Source of the DNA: Castellaniella caeni NBRC 101664
Lineage (GTDB): Bacteria > Pseudomonadota > Gammaproteobacteria > Burkholderiales > Burkholderiaceae_B
Direction of reading: 5' to 3'
DNA length: 63,305 nt
Assembly (NCBI RefSeq): GCF_001592225.1
Contig: NZ_BCWN01000020.1
Coordinates: 1 to 63,305, forward strand
Within the stretch, counting starts at the first letter, position 1; every line of letters begins with the position of its first letter. This document shows positions 48,086 to 57,466 of this stretch, one piece after another. A program made the position numbers and the translations under genes. The notes beneath the pieces are model-generated. The model worked only from the letters and a program-made list of their open reading frames with translations, had not been told where the DNA came from and did not search any database.

Positions 48086-49474
48086 ATGCCATCCGCGTCC
48101 CCCGCCACACCGGCCATACGCCAGGTTCCCGCCTTCATCACCATCTCGCTGGCCCTGCTCATGATGTCCGTGGATTCCACCATCGTGGCCACAGTGTTGC
48201 ATGCCCTGCTGCGCGGGCTGGACACCTCCATCAACTGGGCCGGCTGGACGATCACGGCCTATTCCTTCGGCTTCGTGCTCATGCTGCCCATCAGCGGCAT
48301 GCTCAGCGAGCGCATGGGCCGCCGCCGCGTCTTCATGGCCTCGGTCGTGCTGTTCACCCTGGCGTCCCTGCTGTGCGGCCTCACCGACAACATCTATCTG
48401 CTGATCCTGCTGCGCGCGCTGCAGGCCGCTGGCGGCGCCGGCTTCACGCCCTCGGCCACCGGCATTGTGGTCGATTACTTCGGCAGCAGCCGCGACCGCG
48501 CCGTCAGCCTCTTTGGCAGCATTTTCCCCGTGGGCGCCATGATCGGCCCCATCTTCGGCGGTCTGTTCGTCACCTACTGGAGCTGGCGCGGCGTCTTTTT
48601 CGTCAACGTGCCCATCGGGCTGCTGATTCTCTGGATGGCCTGGCGCTACATTCCCGCCGACCCGGTCCGCGAGCGTCAGGCAGGCCCGCGACTGGACTAT
48701 CCCGGCCTGGGCTACCTGGGGGTCTGCTTGCTGGCGGGCATGCTGGCCACCAGTTTCCTGGGTGAACGCGACGTTGCCGCCGGATCGGCCCAGGTGCTCG
48801 TGCCAGGCCTGCTGGCCGTGCTGGCAGCCTGCCTGTTCTTTCGCCACATCCGGCGCGTCAAACATCCCTTCATCAAACCCCACCTCATCTATGGTGAATC
48901 GTTTGGTGTCGTCAACCTCATCAACATGGTCTTTGGCGGCATCACCATCGGCGCCATCGCCCTGGTGCCGCTCTACGCCGGCAACCGCTACGGCATCGAC
49001 GCACTGGGTTCAGGCACCTTGCTCGTGGCCCAGGGCATCGCCGCCATCCTGTTCTCGCTGACCTGCACCCTGGCCATCCGCCGCACGGGTTACCGCCTGC
49101 CGCTGTATATCGGCGGCACCATCATCGCCCTGGGCATGGTGTTGCTCGCGCTGCCCCCCGCCTTTGGTCTGCCCCCCTTCCTCTGGCTCACGGCCACCGC
49201 CTTCCTGGTGGGCGTGGGCACGGGCACGGTGAACCCGGCCAGCCGCAATGCCGGCCTGCAACTGGCGCCCAACCACGCCGCCACGCTGGCCGCCCTGCGT
49301 ACGCTGGCCATGCAGATCGGCACCATCACCTTCATCTCCATCGTCACCATGGTGCTGTCCGTGTCGCACGACCCCGGCCGCAGCCAGGCCTGGGTCTACG
49401 GCATCTGGGCTCTGGTCGTGCTGGCCGCGCTGCCGCTGGTCGCGCACGTGCCCGAACACAAGGGCGCCTGGTAA
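48086..49474 (+). CDS. DHA2-family (EmrB/QacA-type) MFS drug exporter
   Basis: This ~462-residue MFS protein has about fourteen membrane segments. TM1 shows MMSVDSTIVATVL, the antiporter motif C region follows in SIFPVGAMIGPIFGGLF, and WRGVFFVNVPIGLL is diagnostic of the DHA2 group. The ATG at 48086 suits TM1; another ATG lies 33 nt upstream. No EmrA-type partner gene is nearby. Substrate unknown. Confidence 0.87.
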   Translation: MPSASPATPAIRQVPAFITISLALLMMSVDSTIVATVLHALLRGLDTSINWAGWTITAYSFGFVLMLPISGMLSERMGRRRVFMASVVLFTLASLLCGLTDNIYLLILLRALQAAGGAGFTPSATGIVVDYFGSSRDRAVSLFGSIFPVGAMIGPIFGGLFVTYWSWRGVFFVNVPIGLLILWMAWRYIPADPVRERQAGPRLDYPGLGYLGVCLLAGMLATSFLGERDVAAGSAQVLVPGLLAVLAACLFFRHIRRVKHPFIKPHLIYGESFGVVNLINMVFGGITIGAIALVPLYAGNRYGIDALGSGTLLVAQGIAAILFSLTCTLAIRRTGYRLPLYIGGTIIALGMVLLALPPAFGLPPFLWLTATAFLVGVGTGTVNPASRNAGLQLAPNHAATLAALRTLAMQIGTITFISIVTMVLSVSHDPGRSQAWVYGIWALVVLAALPLVAHVPEHKGAW

Positions 49475-49592
49475 CAGGCAGGCCCCGGTGCCCGGAACCC
49501 GGGCGCCACCCTGCTTAGCGTGTGCATATTGGAAAGACGGGCGCTCCCTGGTGGCATCATGAGGGCCCCAGTCATCATCGAAAGGAATTTTC

Positions 49593-50813
49593 ATGAAACT
49601 CCACCGCTCGTGCCTGCTGATCGGCATGATGCTCGCCTGCTGCGCGGCGCCGTCCCTGGCGGACGGCATCTCGGACGACGTGATCCGCATCGGCTTTATC
49701 ACGGACATGTCCGGCGTCTATGCCGACGGCGACGGCCCCGGTGGCGCGCAGGCCATCCGCATGGCGATTGCCGATGCCGGCGGCGCCGTCCATGGCAAGA
49801 AGATCGAACTGCTGGTGGCCGACAGCCGCAACAAGGCCGACGTTTCCTCGGCGCTGGCGCGCGACTGGTTCGACAACAAGCAGCTCGACTTGCTGATCGG
49901 CGGCACCAATTCGGCGGCCAGCCTGGCCATGTCGGCGGTGGCGGCGGAAAAGAAAAAACCTTTCATCACCTCGGGCGCCGGGGCCTCGGCCTTCACCAAC
50001 GCGCAGTGCAACCCCTACACCATCCAGTACACCTACTCGACCAGCGGCCTGGCGCGCGGCACCGGGGCCGCCGTCGTGCAGCAAGGCGGCAAGCGCTGGT
50101 TTTTCGTCACCACCGACTACACCTTCGGGCATGAACTCGAACGTGACACCGCCGCCGTGGTCGAGAAGGCGGGCGGCACGGTGGCCGGGGCGGTCAGAAC
50201 CCCGCTGGGCGCCGCCGATTTCTCGTCCTTCATGCTGCAGGCTCAAAACTCGGGTGCCACAGTGCTGGGCCTGGCCAACGCGGGGGCCGACCTGGTCAAC
50301 TCCTTGAAGACCGCCGTCGAGTTCGGCCTGACCCGGACCATGACCCCGGTGGGACTCACGGCCACGCTGCTCGACATCCACGCCCTGGGGCTGGAAGTCA
50401 CACAAGGGATGTACTTCACGGTGCCCTGGTATTGGAACAAAAACCCCGAATCCGAGGCCTGGTCAAAGCGTTACTATGAAGTAATCGGCCGCATGCCCAC
50501 CTACGGCCAGGCGGGTGATTATTCCGCCGCGCGCAGCTACCTGAACGCCGTGCGCGATACCGGCACCGACGACGCGCAGACCATCATGGCTTGGCTGAAA
50601 TCCCACCCCGTCAACGACTTCTTCGTACACAACGGCGTCATTCGCGCCGATGGCCGGATGATGAACGACCTCACGCTGCTGCAGGTGAAAAAACCCGCTG
50701 AAAGCACGGGCCCCTGGGATTTGCACAAAGTGGCGGCGCACATTCCCGCCGAAGCCGCCTACGGCCCATTGAGCGAATCCACCTGCCCCTACCTCAAGAA
50801 CCACCATGAATAA
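49593..50813 (+). CDS. LivK-like ABC transporter binding protein without partner transporter
   Basis: This 406-residue type I periplasmic binding protein has a Sec signal peptide (LIGMMLACCAAPSLADG region). Motifs DVIRIGFITDMSGVYADGDG, FITSGAGASAFTNAQCNPYT and WFFVTTDYTFGHELERD place it with the group often annotated as branched-chain amino acid or aromatic-compound binding proteins. The following OYE gene starts within its last codons (8-nt overlap), so the two are co-translated. No permease or ATPase is adjacent; it could use the Liv operon at 52549-57210. Confidence 0.88.
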   Translation: MKLHRSCLLIGMMLACCAAPSLADGISDDVIRIGFITDMSGVYADGDGPGGAQAIRMAIADAGGAVHGKKIELLVADSRNKADVSSALARDWFDNKQLDLLIGGTNSAASLAMSAVAAEKKKPFITSGAGASAFTNAQCNPYTIQYTYSTSGLARGTGAAVVQQGGKRWFFVTTDYTFGHELERDTAAVVEKAGGTVAGAVRTPLGAADFSSFMLQAQNSGATVLGLANAGADLVNSLKTAVEFGLTRTMTPVGLTATLLDIHALGLEVTQGMYFTVPWYWNKNPESEAWSKRYYEVIGRMPTYGQAGDYSAARSYLNAVRDTGTDDAQTIMAWLKSHPVNDFFVHNGVIRADGRMMNDLTLLQVKKPAESTGPWDLHKVAAHIPAEAAYGPLSESTCPYLKNHHE

Positions 50814-51918
50814 AGCCCCGCTGCTGTTCACCCCCTTTCGCCTGGGCGCTCTGGAGCTGCCCAACCGCATCGTCATGGCGCCCATGACGCGCTGCCGCGC
50901 CGCGCAGCCCGGCGACATCCCCACCGAACTGAACGCGCAGTACTACGCCCAGCGCGCCGAAGCGGGGCTGATCGTGTCGGAAGCCACACAGATTTCGCCC
51001 CAGGGCAAGGGCTATTCATTCACCCCCGGCATCCACAGCGATGCGCAACGCGACGGCTGGCGCCTGGTGACCCGGGCAGTGCGCCAGGCGGGAGGCCGCA
51101 TGTTCCTGCAACTGTGGCACGTGGGCCGCATGTCGCACCCGGTCTTCCACGACGGGCAACTACCCGTGGCGCCCTCGGCGGTGCCGTTCGAGGCCGCCAT
51201 CTGGATGGTGGACCCCGCCACGGGCCTGGGCGGCACCGCCCCCTGCCCCACGCCGCGCGCCCTGACACACGCCGAAATCGGCCAGATCGTCGAAGACTAC
51301 CGCCTGGCAACCCGTCGAGCCCTGGCGGCGGGCTTTGACGGCGTGGAAATCCACGGCGCCAACGGCTACCTGATCGATCAGTTCCTGCGCACGACCTCGA
51401 ATGTCCGCACCGACGAATACGGCGGCTCGCGCGAGAACCGCCTGCGCTTTCTCAAGCAGGTGGTCGATGCCGTGGCCAGCGAAGCGGGGCCCGCGCGCAC
51501 GGCCATCCGCCTGGCCCCGTTTTTGACGGCGCGCGGCATGGCCTGCCCCGACATCCTGCCCACCATCCTGGAAGCGGTCGGCTACCTGCACGAACGACAG
51601 ATCGCCTACCTGCACCTGGTCGAGGCCGACTGGGACGACGCGCCCGAATTCACCGAAGCCTTCCGCCAGGCGGTTCGCGCACGCTTTCCCGGCCCCATCA
51701 TCGTGGCGGGCAAGTACGACCTGGACAAGGCAGCCTGGGTGCTCGAGCACCGGTATGCCGATCTGGTGGCTTTCGGGCGGCCCTTTGTGGCCAACCCCGA
51801 CTTGCCGCAGCGCCTGGCACAAGGCCTGCCGCTGGCGGCCTTCGACCCCGCCACGCTGTTTGGCGGCGGGGTTCATGGCTATACCGACTACCCCGCCTGG
51901 GAATCCACGACCGCCTGA
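50806..51918 (+). CDS. Old yellow enzyme-type ene-reductase (NemA-like)
   Basis: This 370-residue FMN flavoprotein reduces activated C=C bonds and nitro-compounds. It has RIVMAPMTRCRA, LQLWHVGRMSHP, the catalytic pair His-x-x-Asn in EIHGANGYLIDQFL, then SNVRTDEYGGSRENRLRFL and FGRPFVANPDL, all canonical for NemA/XenB/OYE. It is coupled to the upstream binding-protein gene, which suggests action on an imported compound. Its 3' end overlaps the convergent SRPBCC gene by 31 nt. Confidence 0.93.
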   Translation: MNKAPLLFTPFRLGALELPNRIVMAPMTRCRAAQPGDIPTELNAQYYAQRAEAGLIVSEATQISPQGKGYSFTPGIHSDAQRDGWRLVTRAVRQAGGRMFLQLWHVGRMSHPVFHDGQLPVAPSAVPFEAAIWMVDPATGLGGTAPCPTPRALTHAEIGQIVEDYRLATRRALAAGFDGVEIHGANGYLIDQFLRTTSNVRTDEYGGSRENRLRFLKQVVDAVASEAGPARTAIRLAPFLTARGMACPDILPTILEAVGYLHERQIAYLHLVEADWDDAPEFTEAFRQAVRARFPGPIIVAGKYDLDKAAWVLEHRYADLVAFGRPFVANPDLPQRLAQGLPLAAFDPATLFGGGVHGYTDYPAWESTTA

Positions 51919-52397
51919 TAGGCCTTGCGCGCCTGCAGGAAAAGTTCAAAGGGGAAACGGATGGGCACCCCTTCGAGCGCGGCCACCAGCATGTCGAGGT
52001 GCCCCTCGAAGCCGGCGCAAGCCTTGGCGATGTCTTCGTTGCCGGGCACGCGCACGGTGAGCACCAGCTGGGTGCCCGTCGGCACTGGGTTCAGCGTCCA
52101 GCGCAGGGGCCGGGCGGGCTCGTCGCCGCTGCTCCAGGAATATTCCAGCACCCGTTCGGCCTCGTAGGCCGACACCGTACTTTCGATGAGGATGCCGCTG
52201 TCGGCAAAGTTGATGTGCACCGCGCCGCCCTGGCGCGGCTCGATGGTGCCCGGCGCCAGCCACTGCGCCAGTCGATCGGGCGCGGTGAGCATCTGCCAGA
52301 CCTGTGCGGGCGGATGTTCGATGGTGCGCTGCAGCTGCCCCTGAAAGCCGCTGTCCACACGCTGGATGGTGCCTGGCTGAAAATCGGAATCGCTCAT
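51888..52397 (-). CDS. SRPBCC (AHSA1-like) domain protein
   Basis: This 169-residue protein has an SRPBCC/START-like fold of the AHSA1 type: IEHPPAQVWQMLTAPDRLAQ, WLAPG, then VLEYSWSSGDEPARPLRWTL and GFEGHLDMLVAALEG. Such domains bind hydrophobic ligands; the specific role is unknown. The ATG at 52397 is chosen over an upstream ATG at 52442 because the domain begins soon after it. It converges with the OYE gene. Confidence 0.85.
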   Translation of the reverse strand: MSDSDFQPGTIQRVDSGFQGQLQRTIEHPPAQVWQMLTAPDRLAQWLAPGTIEPRQGGAVHINFADSGILIESTVSAYEAERVLEYSWSSGDEPARPLRWTLNPVPTGTQLVLTVRVPGNEDIAKACAGFEGHLDMLVAALEGVPIRFPFELFLQARKAYQAVVDSQAG

Positions 52398-52548
52398 GAT
52401 ACGGTGCCTGCCTGGATGGTGAACAAACTCTCTTTGTACCATCCGCCTCGCCTCAGAGCCCCCAAAACCCTAGGCAATGTCCGTATAAGCGGCTAAGCGG
52501 GCGCGGTACAAGCGAGCGCACCCAAGAACCCGCGACCCGGCGAGCACA

Positions 52549-53277
52549 CTAGTCGTCATCGGGGAAATCCCATTTTTGCGCGCTGGCGCCCGCAAGCTCT
52601 TGCACGCGCTGTTCGTCCTGGCCGAACTCGGCGGCCTGGCCGCTGTAGGTGATGGCCCCGCGATCCAGCACGTAGGCGCGATCGGCCACACCGATGGCGG
52701 CGCGCACGTTCTGCTCGATGAGCAGCACGGCGGTGCCCGCGTTGCGCGCGGCCACGATGACGTCGAACACCTGTTTGACGATCAGTGGCGCGAGCCCCTG
52801 CGAGGGTTCGTCAAGCAGCAGCAGCTTCGGGTTGAGCAGCAGCACCCGGGCAATGGAGAGCATTTCTTGTTCGCCGCCCGAGAGCTGCTTGCCCTTGTGC
52901 GCCTTGCGTTCGGCCAGGCGCGGAAACAGCCGATACACCTTGGGGATGTTCCAGGGCCCGGGCTGGTCGACCGGCACCTTTAGATTTTCCTCGACCGTGA
53001 GGTTGGCGAAGATGCGCCGCCCCTCGGGCACCAGCCCGACCCCCAGGCGCGCCACCCGGAAAGGCGCGAGGTGGGTGGACTCTTGCCCGAAGACCCGCAC
53101 GGAACCGGCGCGCGCGGGCGTCAGACCCATGATGCTGCGCAGCGTGGTGGACTTGCCCGCCCCATTGCGCCCCAGCAGGGTGACGAGCTCACCCTCGCCC
53201 ACGTCGAGATCGACGCCCTTCAAGATGTGGCTCTTGCCGTAGTAGGTGTTGAGCTGCCGCACTTCAAGCGCCTTCAT
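52549..53277 (-). CDS. livF: LivF-type ABC transporter ATP-binding protein (second system)
   Basis: This 242-residue ATPase has Walker A GRNGAGKST, signature LSGGEQEMLSIAR, Walker B LLLLDEPSQGLAP and LLIEQNVRAAIGVADRAYVL. It is the last gene of a livK-livH-livM-livG-livF operon on the minus strand. The ATG at 53277 matches the LivF N-terminus (MKALEVRQLNTYYGKSHIL) and lies inside the 3' end of livG. Confidence 0.9.
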   Translation of the reverse strand: MKALEVRQLNTYYGKSHILKGVDLDVGEGELVTLLGRNGAGKSTTLRSIMGLTPARAGSVRVFGQESTHLAPFRVARLGVGLVPEGRRIFANLTVEENLKVPVDQPGPWNIPKVYRLFPRLAERKAHKGKQLSGGEQEMLSIARVLLLNPKLLLLDEPSQGLAPLIVKQVFDVIVAARNAGTAVLLIEQNVRAAIGVADRAYVLDRGAITYSGQAAEFGQDEQRVQELAGASAQKWDFPDDD

Positions 53278-54022
53278 GCTTTTCCCCCAGGTACGCCACT
53301 TGCACTTTTTCGCTGGCGGCAATGTGATCCGGCGTGCCCTGGTCGAGGATTTCACCTTCGGTCAGCACCGTGATGCGGTCGGCCAGGTTGAAGATCACGC
53401 GCATGTCGTGCTCGACCAGCACGATGGTGAGGCCTTGCGAGCGGTGCAGGCGGCGGATCAGGCGGGCCGTGTCGTAGGTTTCCTGGTTGCCCATGCCTGC
53501 GGCGGGTTCGTCGAGCAGCAGCAGCCGGGGCCGCAGGGCGAGCGCCATCATGATCTCGGCGGAACGCTGGTCGCCGTGCGAGAGTTCGCCCACGTAGCGC
53601 TCGGCGTAATCCGTCAGGCCGCCCAGCAAGAGCAGTTCGTCGATGCGCTCGTTGGTGGCGCGGGTCTGTGCGCGGGTACTGAACAGCCGCATGCGCAGGC
53701 CCTGGGTAACTTCGACCGCGATGCGCAGGTTGTCACGCACGGTCAGCTCGGGAAAGACCTCGGTGATCTGGAAGGTGCGCGCCATGCCCATGGCCACCCG
53801 CCGGTGCGCGGGCACGGCGGTGACGTCGTGGCCGTCAAAGACGATGCGGCCTTCCGTGGGCCGGTAAAAGCCGCTGATCATGTTGAAGAAGGTGGTCTTG
53901 CCCGCGCCGTTGGGGCCAATAATGGCGTGCAGTTCGCCCGGTTCGATGGCCAACGAGACATTTTTCACGGCGACGAGATCGCCAAAGCGCTGCGAGACCT
54001 GATGTACTTCGAGCAGGCTCAT
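53264..54022 (-). CDS. livG: LivG-type ABC transporter ATP-binding protein (second system)
   Basis: This 252-residue ATPase starts at the ATG at 54022 (MSLLEVHQVSQRFGDLVAVK), overlapping the livM stop by 4 nt; the longer frame upstream is livM read in another frame. It has Walker [23 protein letters not shown], signature-region GELSHGDQRSAEIMMAL, Walker B LLLLDEPAAGM and VLVEHDMRVIF. It overlaps livF by 14 nt. Confidence 0.9.
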   Translation of the reverse strand: MSLLEVHQVSQRFGDLVAVKNVSLAIEPGELHAIIGPNGAGKTTFFNMISGFYRPTEGRIVFDGHDVTAVPAHRRVAMGMARTFQITEVFPELTVRDNLRIAVEVTQGLRMRLFSTRAQTRATNERIDELLLLGGLTDYAERYVGELSHGDQRSAEIMMALALRPRLLLLDEPAAGMGNQETYDTARLIRRLHRSQGLTIVLVEHDMRVIFNLADRITVLTEGEILDQGTPDHIAASEKVQVAYLGEKHEGA

Positions 54023-54966
54023 GCGCCCCTCCGCTGCAAAAGCCCGGCGATGCCGCGCGGTAGAAACAGGACGACCAGCACGAAAATGAGGCCGATGAAG
54101 AACATCCAGTTCTGGGTGAGACTGGAGAGATAGTCTTGCGCCACCACGAAGATGGCGGCCCCCAGCAGCGGCCCCCAGAAGGAACGCATACCGCCAATGA
54201 CCGCCATGAGCACGAAGTCGCCCGACTGCGTCCAGTGCAGGTCGTGCGGACTGACGAAATTGTTGAGCATGCCGTACAGCGAACCAGCCACGGCCACAAA
54301 GACGCACGAGACGGTGTACGCCATCCACAGGTGGCGGTTGACCGGGATGCTGAGAAAACGGGCGCGACGCTCGTTTTCGCGCATCGCCAGCAGCGTGTGG
54401 CCGAAGGGCGAGCGCAGAATCATGGCCATGGCCGCGGCGCACACGGCAAACACCGCCAGCGCCGTGTAGTAGTACGGCAGGCTGTGGGTCAGGTCGATCC
54501 GCAGCAGGCCCAGGTCGATGGGCTGGCGCTGGAAGGTGAGACCGTTATCGCCCCCGGTGACGGCGTTCCAGCGAAAGGCGATGAAGAAAAACACCTGGCC
54601 GAAGGCGATGGTGGCCAGGGCGAAGTAGATGCCGCGCAGCTTGGCCAGCAGAAAGCCCACGAGCGCGCCCCCCAAGGTGCCCATCAGCACCCCGGCCACG
54701 AAGGCCAGTGGCGTGCTGGGCATCCAGTGGTTGATGACCAGCCCCGTGGTGTAGGCGCTCAGCCCGAAGTACGCCGCATGGCCAAAGGCCATGACCCCCG
54801 AATGCCCGACCAGCAAGTTGGTGGCCATGGCCGCCAGACCGATGATGAGCAGGCGCGAGGCCAGGTCGGTATAGCCGCCCACCAGGCCGATCCAGTACGG
54901 CATGGACAGCAGAATGAGCCACAGGATCGCCAATCCCGGCAGACGCGCGTTGAAGGATTGATTCAC
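54019..54966 (-). CDS. livM: LivM-type ABC transporter permease (second system)
   Basis: This 315-residue permease has about ten membrane segments, with LLVGHSGVMAFGHAAYFGLS and the cytoplasmic loop MRENERRARFLSIPVNRHLW that contacts the ATPases. It lacks the N-terminal extension of the LivM at 5060-6283, so the two systems are different branches. It overlaps livH by 4 nt. Confidence 0.9.
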   Translation of the reverse strand: MNQSFNARLPGLAILWLILLSMPYWIGLVGGYTDLASRLLIIGLAAMATNLLVGHSGVMAFGHAAYFGLSAYTTGLVINHWMPSTPLAFVAGVLMGTLGGALVGFLLAKLRGIYFALATIAFGQVFFFIAFRWNAVTGGDNGLTFQRQPIDLGLLRIDLTHSLPYYYTALAVFAVCAAAMAMILRSPFGHTLLAMRENERRARFLSIPVNRHLWMAYTVSCVFVAVAGSLYGMLNNFVSPHDLHWTQSGDFVLMAVIGGMRSFWGPLLGAAIFVVAQDYLSSLTQNWMFFIGLIFVLVVLFLPRGIAGLLQRRGA

Positions 54967-55835
54967 AGTTTCGTCCCGCCCTCTTCACCAAACAGGCCGT
55001 GAGGCCGGATCAAGAGCACCAGGGCCATCATGACGTAGATGGTGGCCTCGGATGCCGAAGGGTAAAACACGGTGACCACCCCCGTGGCCACGCCGATGAG
55101 AATGCCGCCAAACAGCGTGCCCACCAGGCTGCCCAGGCCGCCCACGATGACGGCGACAAAGCTGGGCATGATGAGCTGATCGCCGATCGTGGGCGTGAGC
55201 CCCAGCATGCCCGCCGCCAGCACCCCGGCCAGGCCGGCGAAGAAGATGCCCAGGCCGAAGTTGAGGTTGCGCAGGATGCGCACGTCCACGCCCAGGGCCG
55301 AGACCATTTCGAGGTCGAGCGTGCCCGCGCGAATGCGCATCCCCAGGCGGGTTTTCTTGAGGATGAGAAACAGGATGGCGACGGCCAGCGCCACCAGTAC
55401 CACCATGAAAACACGGTAGCCGGTGAGAAAGAACAGCGTCTGGCTGAGCGACGACTGCAGCACGTCGGGCACTTTCAGCGGCAGGCCCTGCGCGCCCCAG
55501 ATGTAGCGCACGGAATCTTCCAGCACGAAAGCCAGGCCGAAAGTGAGCAACAGGCTGTAGAGTGGATCACGCTTGTAGAGCGGGCGGATGAGCACCCGCT
55601 CGACGATGATGCCCACCAGCGCGGCGCAGAAAGGCGACACCAGCAAGGCCCCCCAGAAGCCCAGATAGGGTTCGAGGGTGTAGGCGAAGTACGCCCCCAG
55701 CGCGAGGAAGCCGCCGTGCGCGAAGTTGATGACATTGGTGAGATTGATGATGAGCGACAGGCCCAGCGCCATCAAAGCGTAGAACGCCCCGATGACCAGC
55801 CCGTTGAAGACATTGAACAGCAGCAACTGAGTCAC
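54963..55835 (-). CDS. livH: LivH-type ABC transporter permease (second system)
   Basis: This 290-residue permease begins VTQLLLFNVFNGLVIGAFYA at a GTG (55835) preceded by AAGGGGG, the only start that fits the family; the longer frame upstream adds unrelated residues. It has TNVINFAHGGFLALGAYFAY and the loop RAGTLDLEMVSALGVDVRIL. It pairs with LivM. Confidence 0.88.
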   Translation of the reverse strand: MTQLLLFNVFNGLVIGAFYALMALGLSLIINLTNVINFAHGGFLALGAYFAYTLEPYLGFWGALLVSPFCAALVGIIVERVLIRPLYKRDPLYSLLLTFGLAFVLEDSVRYIWGAQGLPLKVPDVLQSSLSQTLFFLTGYRVFMVVLVALAVAILFLILKKTRLGMRIRAGTLDLEMVSALGVDVRILRNLNFGLGIFFAGLAGVLAAGMLGLTPTIGDQLIMPSFVAVIVGGLGSLVGTLFGGILIGVATGVVTVFYPSASEATIYVMMALVLLIRPHGLFGEEGGTKL

Positions 55836-55849
55836 GCGTCCCCCTTGGT

Positions 55850-55868
55850 GCCGGGCCGCAAGCCCGGC
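55850..55868 (-). terminator. Hairpin between livK and livH of the second system
   Basis: GCCGGGC and GCCCGGC pair around CGCAA, just upstream of the livH ribosome binding site. As in the first liv cluster, a hairpin follows the binding-protein gene and probably reduces read-through or protects the livK message. Confidence 0.45.
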
Positions 55869-55947
55869 GCCACGCCGGTCTCGCCGTCCGATGAAAACCG
55901 TCATCCGGGCCGCGGGACGACAACCTGCGGCCCGTGCCTGCGCGAAA

Positions 55948-57210
55948 TCAGGTGGGCCAGGTCATCTTGCAGCCGGTTTCGGCCACCGTGGGCGCGATAG
56001 TCTGGCTGTCGATGATCTGGTCGACCTTGAAGAGGTCGTCGGCGGCACTGCCCTGGGCCTGCGCGTGCCCCGCCCACAAGGTGCCGATGAGCAGGTGCTG
56101 GTCGGCGCGGAAGGTGGCCGGATGCGGCTGCAGCGCCACTTCGGGCGGCAGGGTGAGGCCGTTGAGTGCGCGCGCCATCTTCACCGCATCGAGCGACTTG
56201 GCGGTATTGGCCGCCAGGGCGCAGGCGTGGATGGCCGTGTGACCGAACCAGGTGCGCGCCGTGGGCACGCGACCAGTCTTTTTCTGGATGGCCGCGACGA
56301 ATTCTTTGACGTGCGGCACGTCGGGCTGGTTCCAGTACCATTCGATGACCCAGTTGCCGATGCGCGAGCTGGGTGGCAGGGCTTCGAGGGTTTCGAGTTC
56401 GATGTTGGCGCCGGCGATGTGAAAGCGCTTATCGAGACCAAACTGCACCGCCTGCTTGAGCACGTTGGTCTGGTCTTCGCCGTTTTGCAGGATGACGATG
56501 ACGTCGGGGCCGGCCGCCTGCGCCTTGATGAGGTAAGAAGAATATTCGGTGGTGCCCAGGGGGATGAGATCGGCCCCCAGGTTGGTGGCCCCGAGTTTTT
56601 TCAGGTTTTCTTTGTAGGCCGACAGCAGGCCGTGGCCAAAGGCGTAATCGGGCACCAGGAAATAGAATTTCTTGCCGAAGCGCTGCACCAGGGACGGCGC
56701 GATGGCATTGACCAGCAAGGTGGTGGAGGGATCCACCTGGTAGACGTTCCAGTGGCAGTTTTCGCCCGTGATGGGGTCGGCGTGGCCGCCTGGGTCCATC
56801 ATGAAAACGCCTTTTTCATAGGCCACCGCCGACATGGCCATGGTGAGCCCCGAATTGACGTTGCCCACCAGGAAATCGACCTTGTCGCGTTCGATGAGCT
56901 TGCGCGCCTTCTGCACGGCCACGCCCGCGTCGCCGCTGGTGGAATCTTCGACGATCAGCTTGGCCGGACGTCCCAGGATGCCGCCTTTGGCGTTGATTTC
57001 ATCGACGGCCAGTTCCATGCCGTGCAGCTCGTTGCGCCCGGTGATGGCATACGTGCCGGTGAGGGGATTGTCCACCCCCAACTTGACGGGCTGATCACCC
57101 TGCGCCAACACGAAGCGTGGCGCGGCAATGGCGGCCACCCCGGCCCCGGCTGCCATTTTCAGCACGGCGCGGCGGCTGATCCCGTTTGAACTGCCATGAA
57201 TGTCGCTCAT
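55948..57210 (-). CDS. livK: Tat-exported LivK-type binding protein (second system)
   Basis: This 420-residue type I periplasmic binding protein starts at the ATG at 57210. Its N-terminus has a twin-arginine motif, SRRAVLKMAAGAGVAAIAAP, so it is probably exported folded through Tat. The mature part holds VKLGVDNPLTGTYAITGRNE, VEDSTSGDAGVAVQKARKLI and FLVPDYAFGHGLLSAY, typical of the amide/branched-chain amino acid binding group. It is the first gene of the operon; the ligand is unknown. Confidence 0.9.
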   Translation of the reverse strand: MSDIHGSSNGISRRAVLKMAAGAGVAAIAAPRFVLAQGDQPVKLGVDNPLTGTYAITGRNELHGMELAVDEINAKGGILGRPAKLIVEDSTSGDAGVAVQKARKLIERDKVDFLVGNVNSGLTMAMSAVAYEKGVFMMDPGGHADPITGENCHWNVYQVDPSTTLLVNAIAPSLVQRFGKKFYFLVPDYAFGHGLLSAYKENLKKLGATNLGADLIPLGTTEYSSYLIKAQAAGPDVIVILQNGEDQTNVLKQAVQFGLDKRFHIAGANIELETLEALPPSSRIGNWVIEWYWNQPDVPHVKEFVAAIQKKTGRVPTARTWFGHTAIHACALAANTAKSLDAVKMARALNGLTLPPEVALQPHPATFRADQHLLIGTLWAGHAQAQGSAADDLFKVDQIIDSQTIAPTVAETGCKMTWPT

Positions 57211-57328
57211 TGAAAAGCTCCTCAAAAGCAGCAAGCTGATCTGCACCGCATCGCCAGGGCTTGCCAGGTGACTGTCTAAAAACGCACAACCTTCTCCAGA
57301 TGTTCGATGTTTGGAATTTTTATACGTC

Positions 57329-57403
57329 TTGTATCCGGCCACTGTCAATTGGAGAATAGCCCCAGCAAAACAGTACCGTTTCAGTCCTGTTTTTGTATCC
57401 GGC
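57329..57403. repeat. 11-bp direct repeat in the livK/CHRD divergent region
   Basis: TTGTATCCGGC occurs at 57329-57339 and 57393-57403, 64 bp apart (about six helical turns), in the 256-bp gap between two divergent genes. It may be a pair of regulator sites. Confidence 0.45.
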
Positions 57404-57466
57404 GCGGATCGGGACTATTCTATTCATGCCGCGTGAGGGACGCGGCCTTCAACGAGGAGAATCACA

